DNA of 64,000 nt from Rickettsiales bacterium (GTDB taxonomy: Bacteria; Pseudomonadota; Alphaproteobacteria; Rickettsiales; JALZUV01): the NCBI GenBank assembly GCA_029252805.1, contig JAQXAR010000004.1, positions 25,840-89,839 of the forward strand. Reading direction: 5' to 3'. Positions 55,695 through 62,900 of this stretch are shown piece after piece; the first letter of the stretch is position 1, and every line of letters begins with the position of its first letter. Made by a program: the position numbers and the translations under genes. The notes beneath the pieces were generated by a model that ran no database searches, was not told where the DNA came from, and saw nothing but the letters and a program-made list of their open reading frames with translations.

Positions 55695-56520
55695 CGGAAG
55701 CGATGAGCAGGCGGACGTAATCTAAGCGCGCTCGGTCCACGATGGGTGCAACGGTAACGCCGGTTTCAGTGATCTCCACCACGGCACCTACTAAAATACC
55801 GGCAGACATTAACCCGCCATCACCGGAGGTATAAAGCTTCTCGCCCAATTGAATTTTCGTATCTTCTGGCAGGTAATAGAGCCCCAGATACCCTTCGCCT
55901 AAGCCTTTTACTACGGCATGTTCTCGGCTTTTACCCGTTACTACTGCCACGCGCGAATTAATATCCGTCAGTGTCAACACCTGCGAACTGCTACCCGTCA
56001 TGCCCATCACACGACCGACCAAACCATGTCCATCCACCACCGCCATATTTTCTTTGACGCCATCATCTGAACCGGCGGCTAATTGCAGTTGATGACTATA
56101 AGGGCCCGCCACGCTACCCAAAACACGTACGGTTAGATCGACCGTGTTCATGACCGGCACCACTTTCATCAATTGACGCAAGGCGGTATTCTCGGCTTGC
56201 AGCTGCTCCGCTCGTAATTTCCATTGCTGAAGTGCGACATTTTCTGCGGCCAGCTGATTCGCATTGGTGGCATTACTCAATGCGGTTTGGAAGTTTGTCA
56301 TCGTAGTTAAGCTTGTTTCAACGGGGCTTGCAATAAAGCTACCAATCGGAGCCAAGAAGCCTGAAACCTTCTGCTGTACCTGGCCCATACTCGTATCTTC
56401 AAAGCGGCCAATCGCAACCAATAATACCGAGCCGAAGAACAACGCGATAAATACAAACCGTCCGGCCCAATCTTGCAAAGAAGGCGCGCGGCTTGAAGCA
56501 TGTGAAAAAGTTTTTGACAT
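55687..56520 (-). CDS. mreC: rod-shape protein MreC
   Basis: This 277-aa protein has a transmembrane helix at about residues 20-40, a coiled coil (NAANQLAAENVALQQWKLRAE-like, about 85-120) and the periplasmic beta-barrel domain (GPYSHQLQLAAGSDDGVKEN, VVDGHGLVGRVMG, LYTSGDGGLMSAGILVG). The start at 56520 gives a short basic cytoplasmic tail. mreB, which usually precedes mreC, is absent here; hspQ stands upstream. Confidence 0.94.
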   Translation of the reverse strand: MSKTFSHASSRAPSLQDWAGRFVFIALFFGSVLLVAIGRFEDTSMGQVQQKVSGFLAPIGSFIASPVETSLTTMTNFQTALSNATNANQLAAENVALQQWKLRAEQLQAENTALRQLMKVVPVMNTVDLTVRVLGSVAGPYSHQLQLAAGSDDGVKENMAVVDGHGLVGRVMGMTGSSSQVLTLTDINSRVAVVTGKSREHAVVKGLGEGYLGLYYLPEDTKIQLGEKLYTSGDGGLMSAGILVGAVVEITETGVTVAPIVDRARLDYVRLLIASDG

Positions 56521-56582
56521 TATTTTGTACCCTACATCCACCATACTTGATGAATGTTAAAAAAACGTCAAGCTGTCAGGAA

Positions 56583-56909
56583 TTATTGGACGTTCAAACG
56601 GCGCTGGTATTTGCCTTGTGCGTCAATATCGAAACAGAGATCAATCACCGGGTGGTCAATTTTCTCTTCAGATGCATCTGTTTGCAAATTTGCTTCTGCC
56701 ACATAAGTCATTTGCGCGGATTCATGCACGAGCACATGATACCATGGCTCATCTTTGGCTGGCTGGGTTTTCGCCATCTTTTTGTACCAATCATCGCTGA
56801 GTTGAAAATCTGAATCTACATCCAGAATCACCCCACGGTAATCAAACAACTTATGACGGATTTTTTGGCCCATGCCGAACTTGGCAGAAATAATCTCTAA
56901 TTGACTCAT
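56583..56909 (-). CDS. hspQ: heat shock protein HspQ
   Basis: HspQ (YccV family) is a small hexameric protein that modulates Lon-dependent proteolysis and binds hemimethylated DNA in some reports. The 108-aa protein has KFGMGQKIRHKLFDYRGVILDVD, EPWYHVLVHESAQMTYVAEANL and the end DLCFDIDAQGKYQRR (in parts). Length is typical. Confidence 0.92.
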   Translation of the reverse strand: MSQLEIISAKFGMGQKIRHKLFDYRGVILDVDSDFQLSDDWYKKMAKTQPAKDEPWYHVLVHESAQMTYVAEANLQTDASEEKIDHPVIDLCFDIDAQGKYQRRLNVQ

Positions 56910-56970
56910 ACCTTAAACATAGATGCCTATCGCGCAGATACAAGAGGCGATTGGATAATTCGTACGCGCG

Positions 56971-57399
56971 CTAAAGCAGCCCAAGCTCGCTCAACTCCGC
57001 TTCCATCTCTGCTGGAGGCAATTCATCGCCCACCGCATAAGGGGCCACATCTTGCGGGGTGCCATCTTCTTTCAAATAGCGCCAGCCTTGAAATGCACGC
57101 TTGGGCAATGGATGAGTACGCATAATTTCTGTATCCGTATAAATAATGGATTTAGTACCTTGCGATGTCTCCACCCGATCAAACCCAAGAATTTTCTGCC
57201 GACAACGCATCACCCCTTTAATCACCCGGTAAATCGAACCGCCGCTGAGCAATATCTCAGTCACCTGCTTAGGCATATGGCGCGTATAAACCACATTCAC
57301 TGCACGACCTTTAAAATCGAGCCGTTCATGCGACTGCCATTTCGCAAATTCCTGCAAGCTATCCATGCCCACGACTAATTTCATCATATGTAACGCCAT
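56971..57399 (-). CDS. DUF1489 family protein
   Basis: This 142-aa protein matches DUF1489, a family almost confined to alphaproteobacteria: MMKLVVGMDSLQEFAKWQ, VNVVYTRHMPKQVTEILLSGGSIYRVIKG (in parts), RCRQKILGFDR. Function is unknown; the family is thought to be a small cytoplasmic protein. The segment PLPKRAFQGWRYL near the C-terminus is also conserved. It is transcribed toward hspQ. Confidence 0.88.
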   Translation of the reverse strand: MALHMMKLVVGMDSLQEFAKWQSHERLDFKGRAVNVVYTRHMPKQVTEILLSGGSIYRVIKGVMRCRQKILGFDRVETSQGTKSIIYTDTEIMRTHPLPKRAFQGWRYLKEDGTPQDVAPYAVGDELPPAEMEAELSELGLL

Positions 57400-57741
57400 A
57401 AGGCGTTATAGCCGCTATAAGCATAAAATTGCATTACAAATTCGTAAGGGAAATCTAGGGTGCATCTCCGACTTATTTCTTAACTAGGTAACCCCCTAGC
57501 AATCCACAAAATAGATCAATCACTCTCCTCTTTGAGTTTACTGCGATTTACTGCAACCCTTGGCTGTATCTTCTAATAAATTAAAAACTGTAATAAAAAT
57601 GACATATTCAGGAACTACAGTCGATTAACTGAAGACCAACCGCCCCGACCATTTTTTGTAACTAACAGAATTATATATCCAATTAGCGGCCGCTTAATGA
57701 AGAACTTATAAAATTCGCATGAGGCGCATGTTAAAACAACC
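57400..57741. other. intergenic region with no gene found
   Basis: 342 bases separate DUF1489 and the response-regulator gene, which diverge here. The stretch is AT-rich and should hold promoters for both. I see no tRNA, no terminator and no open frame of note in it. Confidence 0.6.
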
Positions 57742-58770
57742 ATGAGTAGACAGATGAAAAAAAGAAATCCCGACCTTACTAAAGCACGTATTATCATTGT
57801 AGACAGCGACTTCCATATGGCAGAGTTGCTGCAGCGAACTCTGCGTAAACTGGGGTTGAGCAATATTTCCATTACGAAAAGCGGAAAAAGGGCTTTGGAG
57901 ATGATGAAGTCTGAACCTGCTGATATTCTGATCACAGAATGGGACACCAAGTCATTGAGCGGCATTAACCTGATCCTCCAGTTGCGTAAATCAGAAGACC
58001 CTAAGCTCGCATTGCTGCCAGTAATCATGTTGACCGCCCGCGCCACCAAAGAAGATGTGATGGAAGCCCGAGATATGGGTGTAACAGAGTTTCTGGTCAA
58101 ACCATACACCACCAAAACTCTCTACCAGCATCTAGAGAATATTATTGATTTTCCTCGTGACTTCATCGTTTGGGAACGTTTTACCGGCCCATGTCGACGA
58201 CGAATCAAAAGAACTGTAGATAAAAATCGTCGCATTATGCAGCCCGTCATGTTCCTGAAATTAGATAAAATTCAGATTACAAAAGAGGGCAACCGGCCGA
58301 TGCAACTTGTTGCACAACAAGAGCTTCGTCGGAAGATCGGTTTACAGCAAAGCTTGAAGGAAGTTATTACCCCAAGAATCTTAACCGAAGCACAGAAAAC
58401 CATTAATTCCTTCAGTCCTGAATGCTTGAAGTGGGTCGCAGAGGATGTGGAAAAGCTGGAACAAGCAGCCAGCCAGGTTATCCTTGATACTGATGAAGGT
58501 GCGCTGGAAGAATGCAAAGCCAGCCTGCTTTCAATGCGCGCACACGGCGGCACCTTCAATTACAGTCTGCAGGCTGAGACCGCCTATGACATCTACAAGT
58601 TCCTGCGCGACGGCTTTGAGTTAGGAAACAGACGCCATAACTTAGTGCTGCAGAAATACGTGGAGACCATCAAGATATTCCTCGCGAAAAAAGTGACTGG
58701 TCAGGGCGGCAAAATCGAGCAAAATTTATCGCAGGGCCTCGATGAACTCTTAGGTGCAATAGGAGCATAG
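57742..58770 (+). CDS. REC-domain protein with Glu at the phosphorylation site
   Basis: This 342-aa protein has an N-terminal receiver domain (residues about 16-140): acidic pair D21/D23 in IIIVDSDFHM, Thr in VIMLTARATKED and Lys in FLVKPYTTKTL. At the phospho-acceptor position the sequence ILITEWDTKSLSG has Glu 66, not Asp; the codon is GAA at 57937-57939. Glu often mimics the phosphorylated state, so the protein may be constitutively active or act only in protein binding. The C-terminal 200 residues are helical with no DNA-binding or enzymatic domain I know. No histidine kinase is nearby. The start has no clear Shine-Dalgarno; a second ATG lies at 57754. Confidence 0.82.
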   Translation: MSRQMKKRNPDLTKARIIIVDSDFHMAELLQRTLRKLGLSNISITKSGKRALEMMKSEPADILITEWDTKSLSGINLILQLRKSEDPKLALLPVIMLTARATKEDVMEARDMGVTEFLVKPYTTKTLYQHLENIIDFPRDFIVWERFTGPCRRRIKRTVDKNRRIMQPVMFLKLDKIQITKEGNRPMQLVAQQELRRKIGLQQSLKEVITPRILTEAQKTINSFSPECLKWVAEDVEKLEQAASQVILDTDEGALEECKASLLSMRAHGGTFNYSLQAETAYDIYKFLRDGFELGNRRHNLVLQKYVETIKIFLAKKVTGQGGKIEQNLSQGLDELLGAIGA

Positions 58771-58776
58771 TCGGGA

Positions 58777-58908
58777 CTATTTTCTGGAATCATTCATACC
58801 ATCAGCTATGCAAATGAAGTCCTTAAACCCCGTATATTCCTCGTAGCGTTGGATGGCCTTTCGAACCCCATCAAGCATGGATTCGCTTGCACTTTCTTCA
58901 AAACCCAT
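58777..58908 (-). CDS. possible small ORF downstream of RTX gene
   Basis: A 43-codon frame runs on the minus strand between the RTX gene and the convergent regulator gene. The peptide is charged (start MGFEESASESML) and contains FKDFICIADGMNDSRK. It has no strong Shine-Dalgarno and no recognised family. It may be a chance frame or the tail of a lost gene. Confidence 0.2.
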   Translation of the reverse strand: MGFEESASESMLDGVRKAIQRYEEYTGFKDFICIADGMNDSRK

Positions 58909-58924
58909 GCTCTCGGGTTAGGCT

Positions 58925-60676
58925 CTAGAAGAGATGCTGTCCGTCAAAATCAGCCACTGTAAGAGCTGTGACTCCATCAATCTGGATTGTGCTACCATTA
59001 CCAAAGGTAAGAGTGGTATTCCCCCCACCCACCGAAGTCGTGAAATCATTGTCAAAATCAAATATGTAACTCGTATCTATCTTGTAAGCTCCCGTCAAAT
59101 CGATCAAGTAGAGCAAGTCTGTTCCTTGAGAGAAATCATAAATTCGCGCATCGATCACTGCATCAAATGGAGTAAACACAAAGATATCTGCTCCGCCACC
59201 GCCATATAATTGATCGGCACCTGAAGTAGAAACAAGGATATCATCTCCGGCATCTCCAGAAAGTGTATCAGCACCCGCGGCATCGTACCCACCAGCACCT
59301 TCGTAATCAACATCTACAATAAAGTCATCATCATCACCACCGCTGAGAGTATCAGAGCCAGAACCACCTTCAACTAAGTCTTCACCGGCACCACCGCCTA
59401 CAGTATCAGCACCCGCGCCACCATCAACGGTATCGCTATTAGCACCACCATCTAGGCTATCATCATTGTTTCCACCATTAACGACATCGTTACCATTACC
59501 ACCATCGATAGTATCATTGCCGCCATCACCATTGATAACATCATCATTGTCACCCCCTAGTAGGCTATCGGTGCTATTACCGCCGCTAATCGTATCGCTA
59601 CCTGCACCGCCTTCAATCGTATCACGACCGCCATCACCATTAAGAGTATCATCCCCTAAACCACCGATAATACTGTCATGACCGCCATCACCATTAATGG
59701 TATCATCATCTATGCCACCATCGATCGTATCACGTCCAGTACCACCATTGATCGTATCAGCTCCGCTACCACCCGTAATGGCATCATGATTGGCGCCACC
59801 ATCAATGACATCATTTCCGGCATCGCCGTTTAAGGTGTCATTATTATTTCCGCCATTAATGATGTCAGCGCCATCGCCACCATTAATCGTATCATTTCCG
59901 TCATCACCGTTTAAGGTGTCCACTCCCGTGCCACCATCGATGCTATCAGCGCCATCGCCGCCAAATATAGTGTCATTGTCTGCGCCACCATCAAGCACGT
60001 CATTCCCGCCCTGACCATAGAGTGTGTCATTGCCATTTCCGCCATTGAGTGTATCCGCAGAGTTATCTTCAGTGGAAGTGACATCATGCCACTCAACAAC
60101 ATAAGAAAAGCTTGAAGTGCTAGCATTAGACCACCAAGTACCGTCGGCACGAAACTCAACATAATCCCAGGCCCCGCTACCATTTGAGGGATCACCTGGC
60201 ACCCAATTCGAATAGGCTCCTCCTACAGCGGAGCCGCCTGCGCCGCCTGTCCAGAATTGTGTTCCCGCTTCAGGACCATCTGTCCAGAACCACTCGCCTT
60301 CTGTCGTCGCATCTGAACCAGCCAACCATGTTCGGGCACCGCCTGTTAATCCCAATACAAATGCATTCTCTGCTGCAGAAGTGATGACTGCCAGACTCCC
60401 ACTTAGGCCATTTACCTGGTTAGCCGCTGCACCCGTAGTTGCCGCTCCATGAGTAAAGCCTCCATTCACAAATTCGTAGTACGAATCAGTGGCGGCGTTA
60501 TAAGTTATCGAAGGATTTGCCGCCAACACTTCGGCAGTTGTTATTGAATCACCATAAAGTATATCCGCTCCATCGCCGCCATTTAAGATATCCGCACCGT
60601 TTAGACCAAACATATTATCTGCTACCGCAGTGCCTGTTATAGTCTCACCACCGTTTGTTCCTGTAGAATCAGCCAT
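58925..60676 (-). CDS. RTX protein with C-type lectin-like domain
   Basis: This 583-aa protein appears to be secreted by a type I system: there is no N-terminal signal peptide, there are many Ca-binding nonapeptides, and the C-terminal ~90 residues (FVFTPFDAVIDARIYDFSQG and onward) form the usual RTX end domain. Two RTX units at residues 24-42 are followed by a C-type lectin-like domain at about 60-200, with GSLAVITSAAENAFV, TWLAGSDATTEGEWFWTDG, SNWVPGDPSNG and YVVEW. About 30 further GGxGxDxUx units fill 205-455. The lectin fold suggests carbohydrate or ice/surface binding, so an adhesin-like role is likely. No T1SS genes are in the window. Confidence 0.88.
   Translation of the reverse strand: MADSTGTNGGETITGTAVADNMFGLNGADILNGGDGADILYGDSITTAEVLAANPSITYNAATDSYYEFVNGGFTHGAATTGAAANQVNGLSGSLAVITSAAENAFVLGLTGGARTWLAGSDATTEGEWFWTDGPEAGTQFWTGGAGGSAVGGAYSNWVPGDPSNGSGAWDYVEFRADGTWWSNASTSSFSYVVEWHDVTSTEDNSADTLNGGNGNDTLYGQGGNDVLDGGADNDTIFGGDGADSIDGGTGVDTLNGDDGNDTINGGDGADIINGGNNNDTLNGDAGNDVIDGGANHDAITGGSGADTINGGTGRDTIDGGIDDDTINGDGGHDSIIGGLGDDTLNGDGGRDTIEGGAGSDTISGGNSTDSLLGGDNDDVINGDGGNDTIDGGNGNDVVNGGNNDDSLDGGANSDTVDGGAGADTVGGGAGEDLVEGGSGSDTLSGGDDDDFIVDVDYEGAGGYDAAGADTLSGDAGDDILVSTSGADQLYGGGGADIFVFTPFDAVIDARIYDFSQGTDLLYLIDLTGAYKIDTSYIFDFDNDFTTSVGGGNTTLTFGNGSTIQIDGVTALTVADFDGQHLF
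59312..60070 (-). repeat. 27-bp RTX coding repeats
   Basis: Tandem, degenerate 27-base units encode the Gly/Asp nonapeptides of the RTX domain. They account for the repetitive GCCACC/ATCATT pattern of this stretch on the plus strand. Confidence 0.9.
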
Positions 60677-61105
60677 AACTTCATACTTCTCTCATGTGTT
60701 TCTTTATATTCTCAGTATGCAATAAAAAGGTTAATGCAAGTAAACCTTTAGATAGATTTTTAGATAAATCCAAGATTAACTTGCGGTGCTAAAAAACGAA
60801 CAAATATAAACATTAATTGTTATTAATCAACATATTGAAGGAAAAAAAGGCGCCTTCAGAGAGCAGCACACCTCGCTCGTAGTTTCTATTCTTATGCTAC
60901 AGTTATGTTACGATTAGCGCCTACTGATTAAAAGTTGGACTATGGGGATTTTCGGTGCAGTGCTCTTACCTACGTTTTGATACTGCAACACACTGTAATT
61001 CAATGATTTTAGTTCGTCACCCTGCCCCGCCATGTTACGTCCGAGTCAGCACGTTTAAGCAATCAAATGTTTACTCGTCGCTTACTCAACAAGAAAGGAC
61101 TTACC
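60677..61105. other. gene-free stretch before integrase remnant
   Basis: 429 bases between the RTX gene start and the integrase remnant. The part next to the RTX gene is AT-rich and should hold its promoter; the remainder holds only a frame without recognisable content (60955-61194). I found no tRNA and no clear attachment site. Confidence 0.5.
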
Positions 61106-61168
61106 ATGCCAACATTAAACCTGAACAAGAAAACCATCGACAACTTACCCATCCTGTACGCTCAATGA
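61106..61168 (+). pseudogene. remnant start of a tyrosine integrase gene
   Basis: An ATG with a good AAAGGA eight bases upstream opens a 20-residue frame starting MPTLNLNKKTIDNLPI, which closely resembles the N-termini of phage/island integrases (pattern MxxLNLTKxxIDxLPxP). The frame then ends in TGA and nothing integrase-like follows. This suggests that an integrated element was deleted and only the first codons of its integrase and the ribosome-binding site are left. The match is short, so this is a moderate call. Confidence 0.45.
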
Positions 61169-61378
61169 TGGATGAAGGGCGCTCGTGCAAGTAATGTCAC
61201 TGCGAGTGGCTCGCAATTGAAGGGTGCTTTATGTAAAGTCGTATGGCAAAACACACACTTCATTTTCACGCTTTGAGAAATTCTTTATAACCCCTGCCTG
61301 TAAATACAAAAATCGAGCGCATTATTGCACAAATTGCCTCTTCACACCAGTAGCAGAGAGGCTTTATGTGCCATTGTC

Positions 61379-62110
61379 ATGAAACTGTCATATTCCACTT
61401 CCTCTCGCACCTCCCACTTCTTTCCTATTGCCGCCTTTGTCATTGCGTGGATTCCTTTTGTTGGCGTGATCACCATGCCGCTAAGTATCATTGGCCTGAT
61501 TATGGCTGCAATCTCAGTTGTCCTTATCGCGCTCAAGAAGAGCACTGGAGCGGGCTATGCTATCTCTGGTTTAGTCGTTTGCGGAATCGCTCTCTACATC
61601 GCCTCCGCTTGGGTATATGCGGCCACAGAGATCGGAGAGGCTATTGAGGGGAATAGTGGAGCGAAACAGAAAGTTGTTAGTTCTGATGGTAAGCAGAAAG
61701 AAGCTACAGAACCTGATATATGGGCCGATGCAAAAGAGGCTGTTCAATTAGAAAATATTCAGATTAAAGTCCTTTCAGTCATCATTGATAATGCCCCAAT
61801 CGAAACTATTGGAGGTCGCACAGAGTCAGAAAATAAAGCGTTAATGATCAAGCTAGAGATCAAGAACGTCAGCGAGACGGCTAAAGTTAGTTATGATAGC
61901 TGGCTAGGCGCTATTATAACAAAAGCGGGCGTTAAAGATAACTTTGAGAATGTCTATCGTCCGCGCAAATATCTCTGCACGATTACCATTTTGGTTATCA
62001 GGGGCTTTGGCATGTTCACCGAGTTTGACTCCGCGCTTTTTGGCTGCGGCGAGAGCTTGCGTGGTACGGATGCTGATTTGCTCTCGCTCGTGCTCTGCAA
62101 AGGCCGCTAG
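61379..62110 (+). CDS. DUF4190/DUF4352-like membrane protein, 3' end replaced
   Basis: The first ~190 residues read as a small membrane protein: two hydrophobic segments (PIAAFVIAWIPFVGVITMPL, then ISVVLIALKK and ISGLVVCGIALYIASAWVYA), then a DUF4352-like extracellular beta domain (IQIKVLSVIIDNAPIE, NKALMIKLEIKNVSET, DNFENVYR). At about 61955-61965 the resemblance stops and the frame continues to 62110 as the antisense of the serine recombinase gene. The beta domain is thus cut short. I placed the start at ATG 61379; a TTG at 61325 is also in frame. The product is probably non-functional. Confidence 0.55.
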   Translation: MKLSYSTSSRTSHFFPIAAFVIAWIPFVGVITMPLSIIGLIMAAISVVLIALKKSTGAGYAISGLVVCGIALYIASAWVYAATEIGEAIEGNSGAKQKVVSSDGKQKEATEPDIWADAKEAVQLENIQIKVLSVIIDNAPIETIGGRTESENKALMIKLEIKNVSETAKVSYDSWLGAIITKAGVKDNFENVYRPRKYLCTITILVIRGFGMFTEFDSALFGCGESLRGTDADLLSLVLCKGR

Positions 62111-62458
62111 CATGTGTAACATAAATTTAGAGGCGTGTGGGTTGTCGCAACAAGTAAAGGAGACTCCTGAGTCCATCAGGCTGGCGATAAAGGAGACGTT
62201 ACGGCCTAATCTATCCAGTTTTGCGATAAGTAGGGTAGCATTATGTTGTTTGCAGAATTCTAACGCCTCTAGCAGCTTTGGGCGGTTGCTCTTTTTACCG
62301 GATTCTACCTCCGTGAACTCCCGCACTAGCATCTCGCCGAAATTAAGATGCCGCCGTACTGCCTCCTGCTGTGCCTCCAGCCCGAGTCCGCTTTTCCCCT
62401 GCCTATCCGTGCTGACACGGTAATAAGCCACATAATACTTGCTCTGCATTTGCTTCAT
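61904..62458 (-). CDS. serine recombinase, C-terminally truncated
   Basis: This 184-aa resolvase/invertase-family protein has the catalytic Ser in YYRVSTDRQGKSGLG (Ser 16), the helix region LLIAKLDRLGRNVSFIASLM with the catalytic Arg, and FMLHMLAAFAEHEREQIS. Relatives of this type run about 30-45 residues further, into a helix-turn-helix DNA-binding domain. Here similarity ends around NGNRAEIFAR and the last ~18 residues are encoded by the antisense of the neighbouring membrane-protein gene. Without the DNA-binding domain the enzyme is probably inactive. It marks a mobile element end. Confidence 0.8.
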   Translation of the reverse strand: MKQMQSKYYVAYYRVSTDRQGKSGLGLEAQQEAVRRHLNFGEMLVREFTEVESGKKSNRPKLLEALEFCKQHNATLLIAKLDRLGRNVSFIASLMDSGVSFTCCDNPHASKFMLHMLAAFAEHEREQISIRTTQALAAAKKRGVKLGEHAKAPDNQNGNRAEIFARTIDILKVIFNARFCYNSA

Positions 62459-62619
62459 GCATGAGCGTATCCGGTGGCTTGGCTATGTAAAGAGGAGAAC
62501 GTCTTGCACAGCTAATGATGGGAAATAGTGCGTGAATCCCCCACAAGGGAGCTCTTGTGTGAACTAGCCCCCCCATTTGAACGGACACATATGTGTCTGC
62601 CTGAAATAGAAAAAACCAA

Positions 62620-62898
62620 CTATTCAGGTTTTTTGACCACAGCGTTATATTTTTGTTGTATTCTCTGTTGTAGTTCCTCTGAAGGTTCTCCATATCCTTT
62701 TGCAACAATTTCCAGTGCGAATTCTTCAAGATCAATCATAGCGTTGCCTTTTTGTATCTCCGCCAAAAATGCAGGCTCTTTTGGCGGATCAATTAATATG
62801 AAGTAGTAAGCAAGACGATCATCAATAAAAGCATGCAGATAGTACAGGCGTTCTATAGAGTGGCCGCGTTTAGCTAATAATTGTGCAGTAAAGCTCAT
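62620..62898 (-). CDS. hypothetical small protein, partner of HExxH gene
   Basis: This 92-aa protein has no recognised family. It starts 2 bases after the stop of the HExxH gene upstream, which is tight coupling. The fold looks mixed alpha/beta with FAEIQKGNAMIDLEEFALEI-like helices. Position suggests an immunity protein or effector chaperone for the HExxH protein, a common arrangement, but this is inference only. Base use is AT-rich compared with the window's core genes. Confidence 0.55.
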   Translation of the reverse strand: MSFTAQLLAKRGHSIERLYYLHAFIDDRLAYYFILIDPPKEPAFLAEIQKGNAMIDLEEFALEIVAKGYGEPSEELQQRIQQKYNAVVKKPE

Positions 62899-62900
62899 TA

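Noticed and set aside
59312..60070. Repetitive tract as a possible CRISPR array
   Set aside because: The 27-base period encodes RTX nonapeptides with no unique spacers.
60955..61194. 79-aa frame overlapping the integrase stub
   Set aside because: No recognised content; the stub in another frame has a better ribosome-binding site and a family match.
60677..61378. tRNA gene as an integration site near the integrase stub
   Set aside because: No cloverleaf or CCA-type end could be recognised on either strand.
62403..62735. 110-aa minus-strand frame overlapping the recombinase start
   Set aside because: It overlaps the recombinase gene and the 92-aa gene in other frames and lacks plausible protein features.
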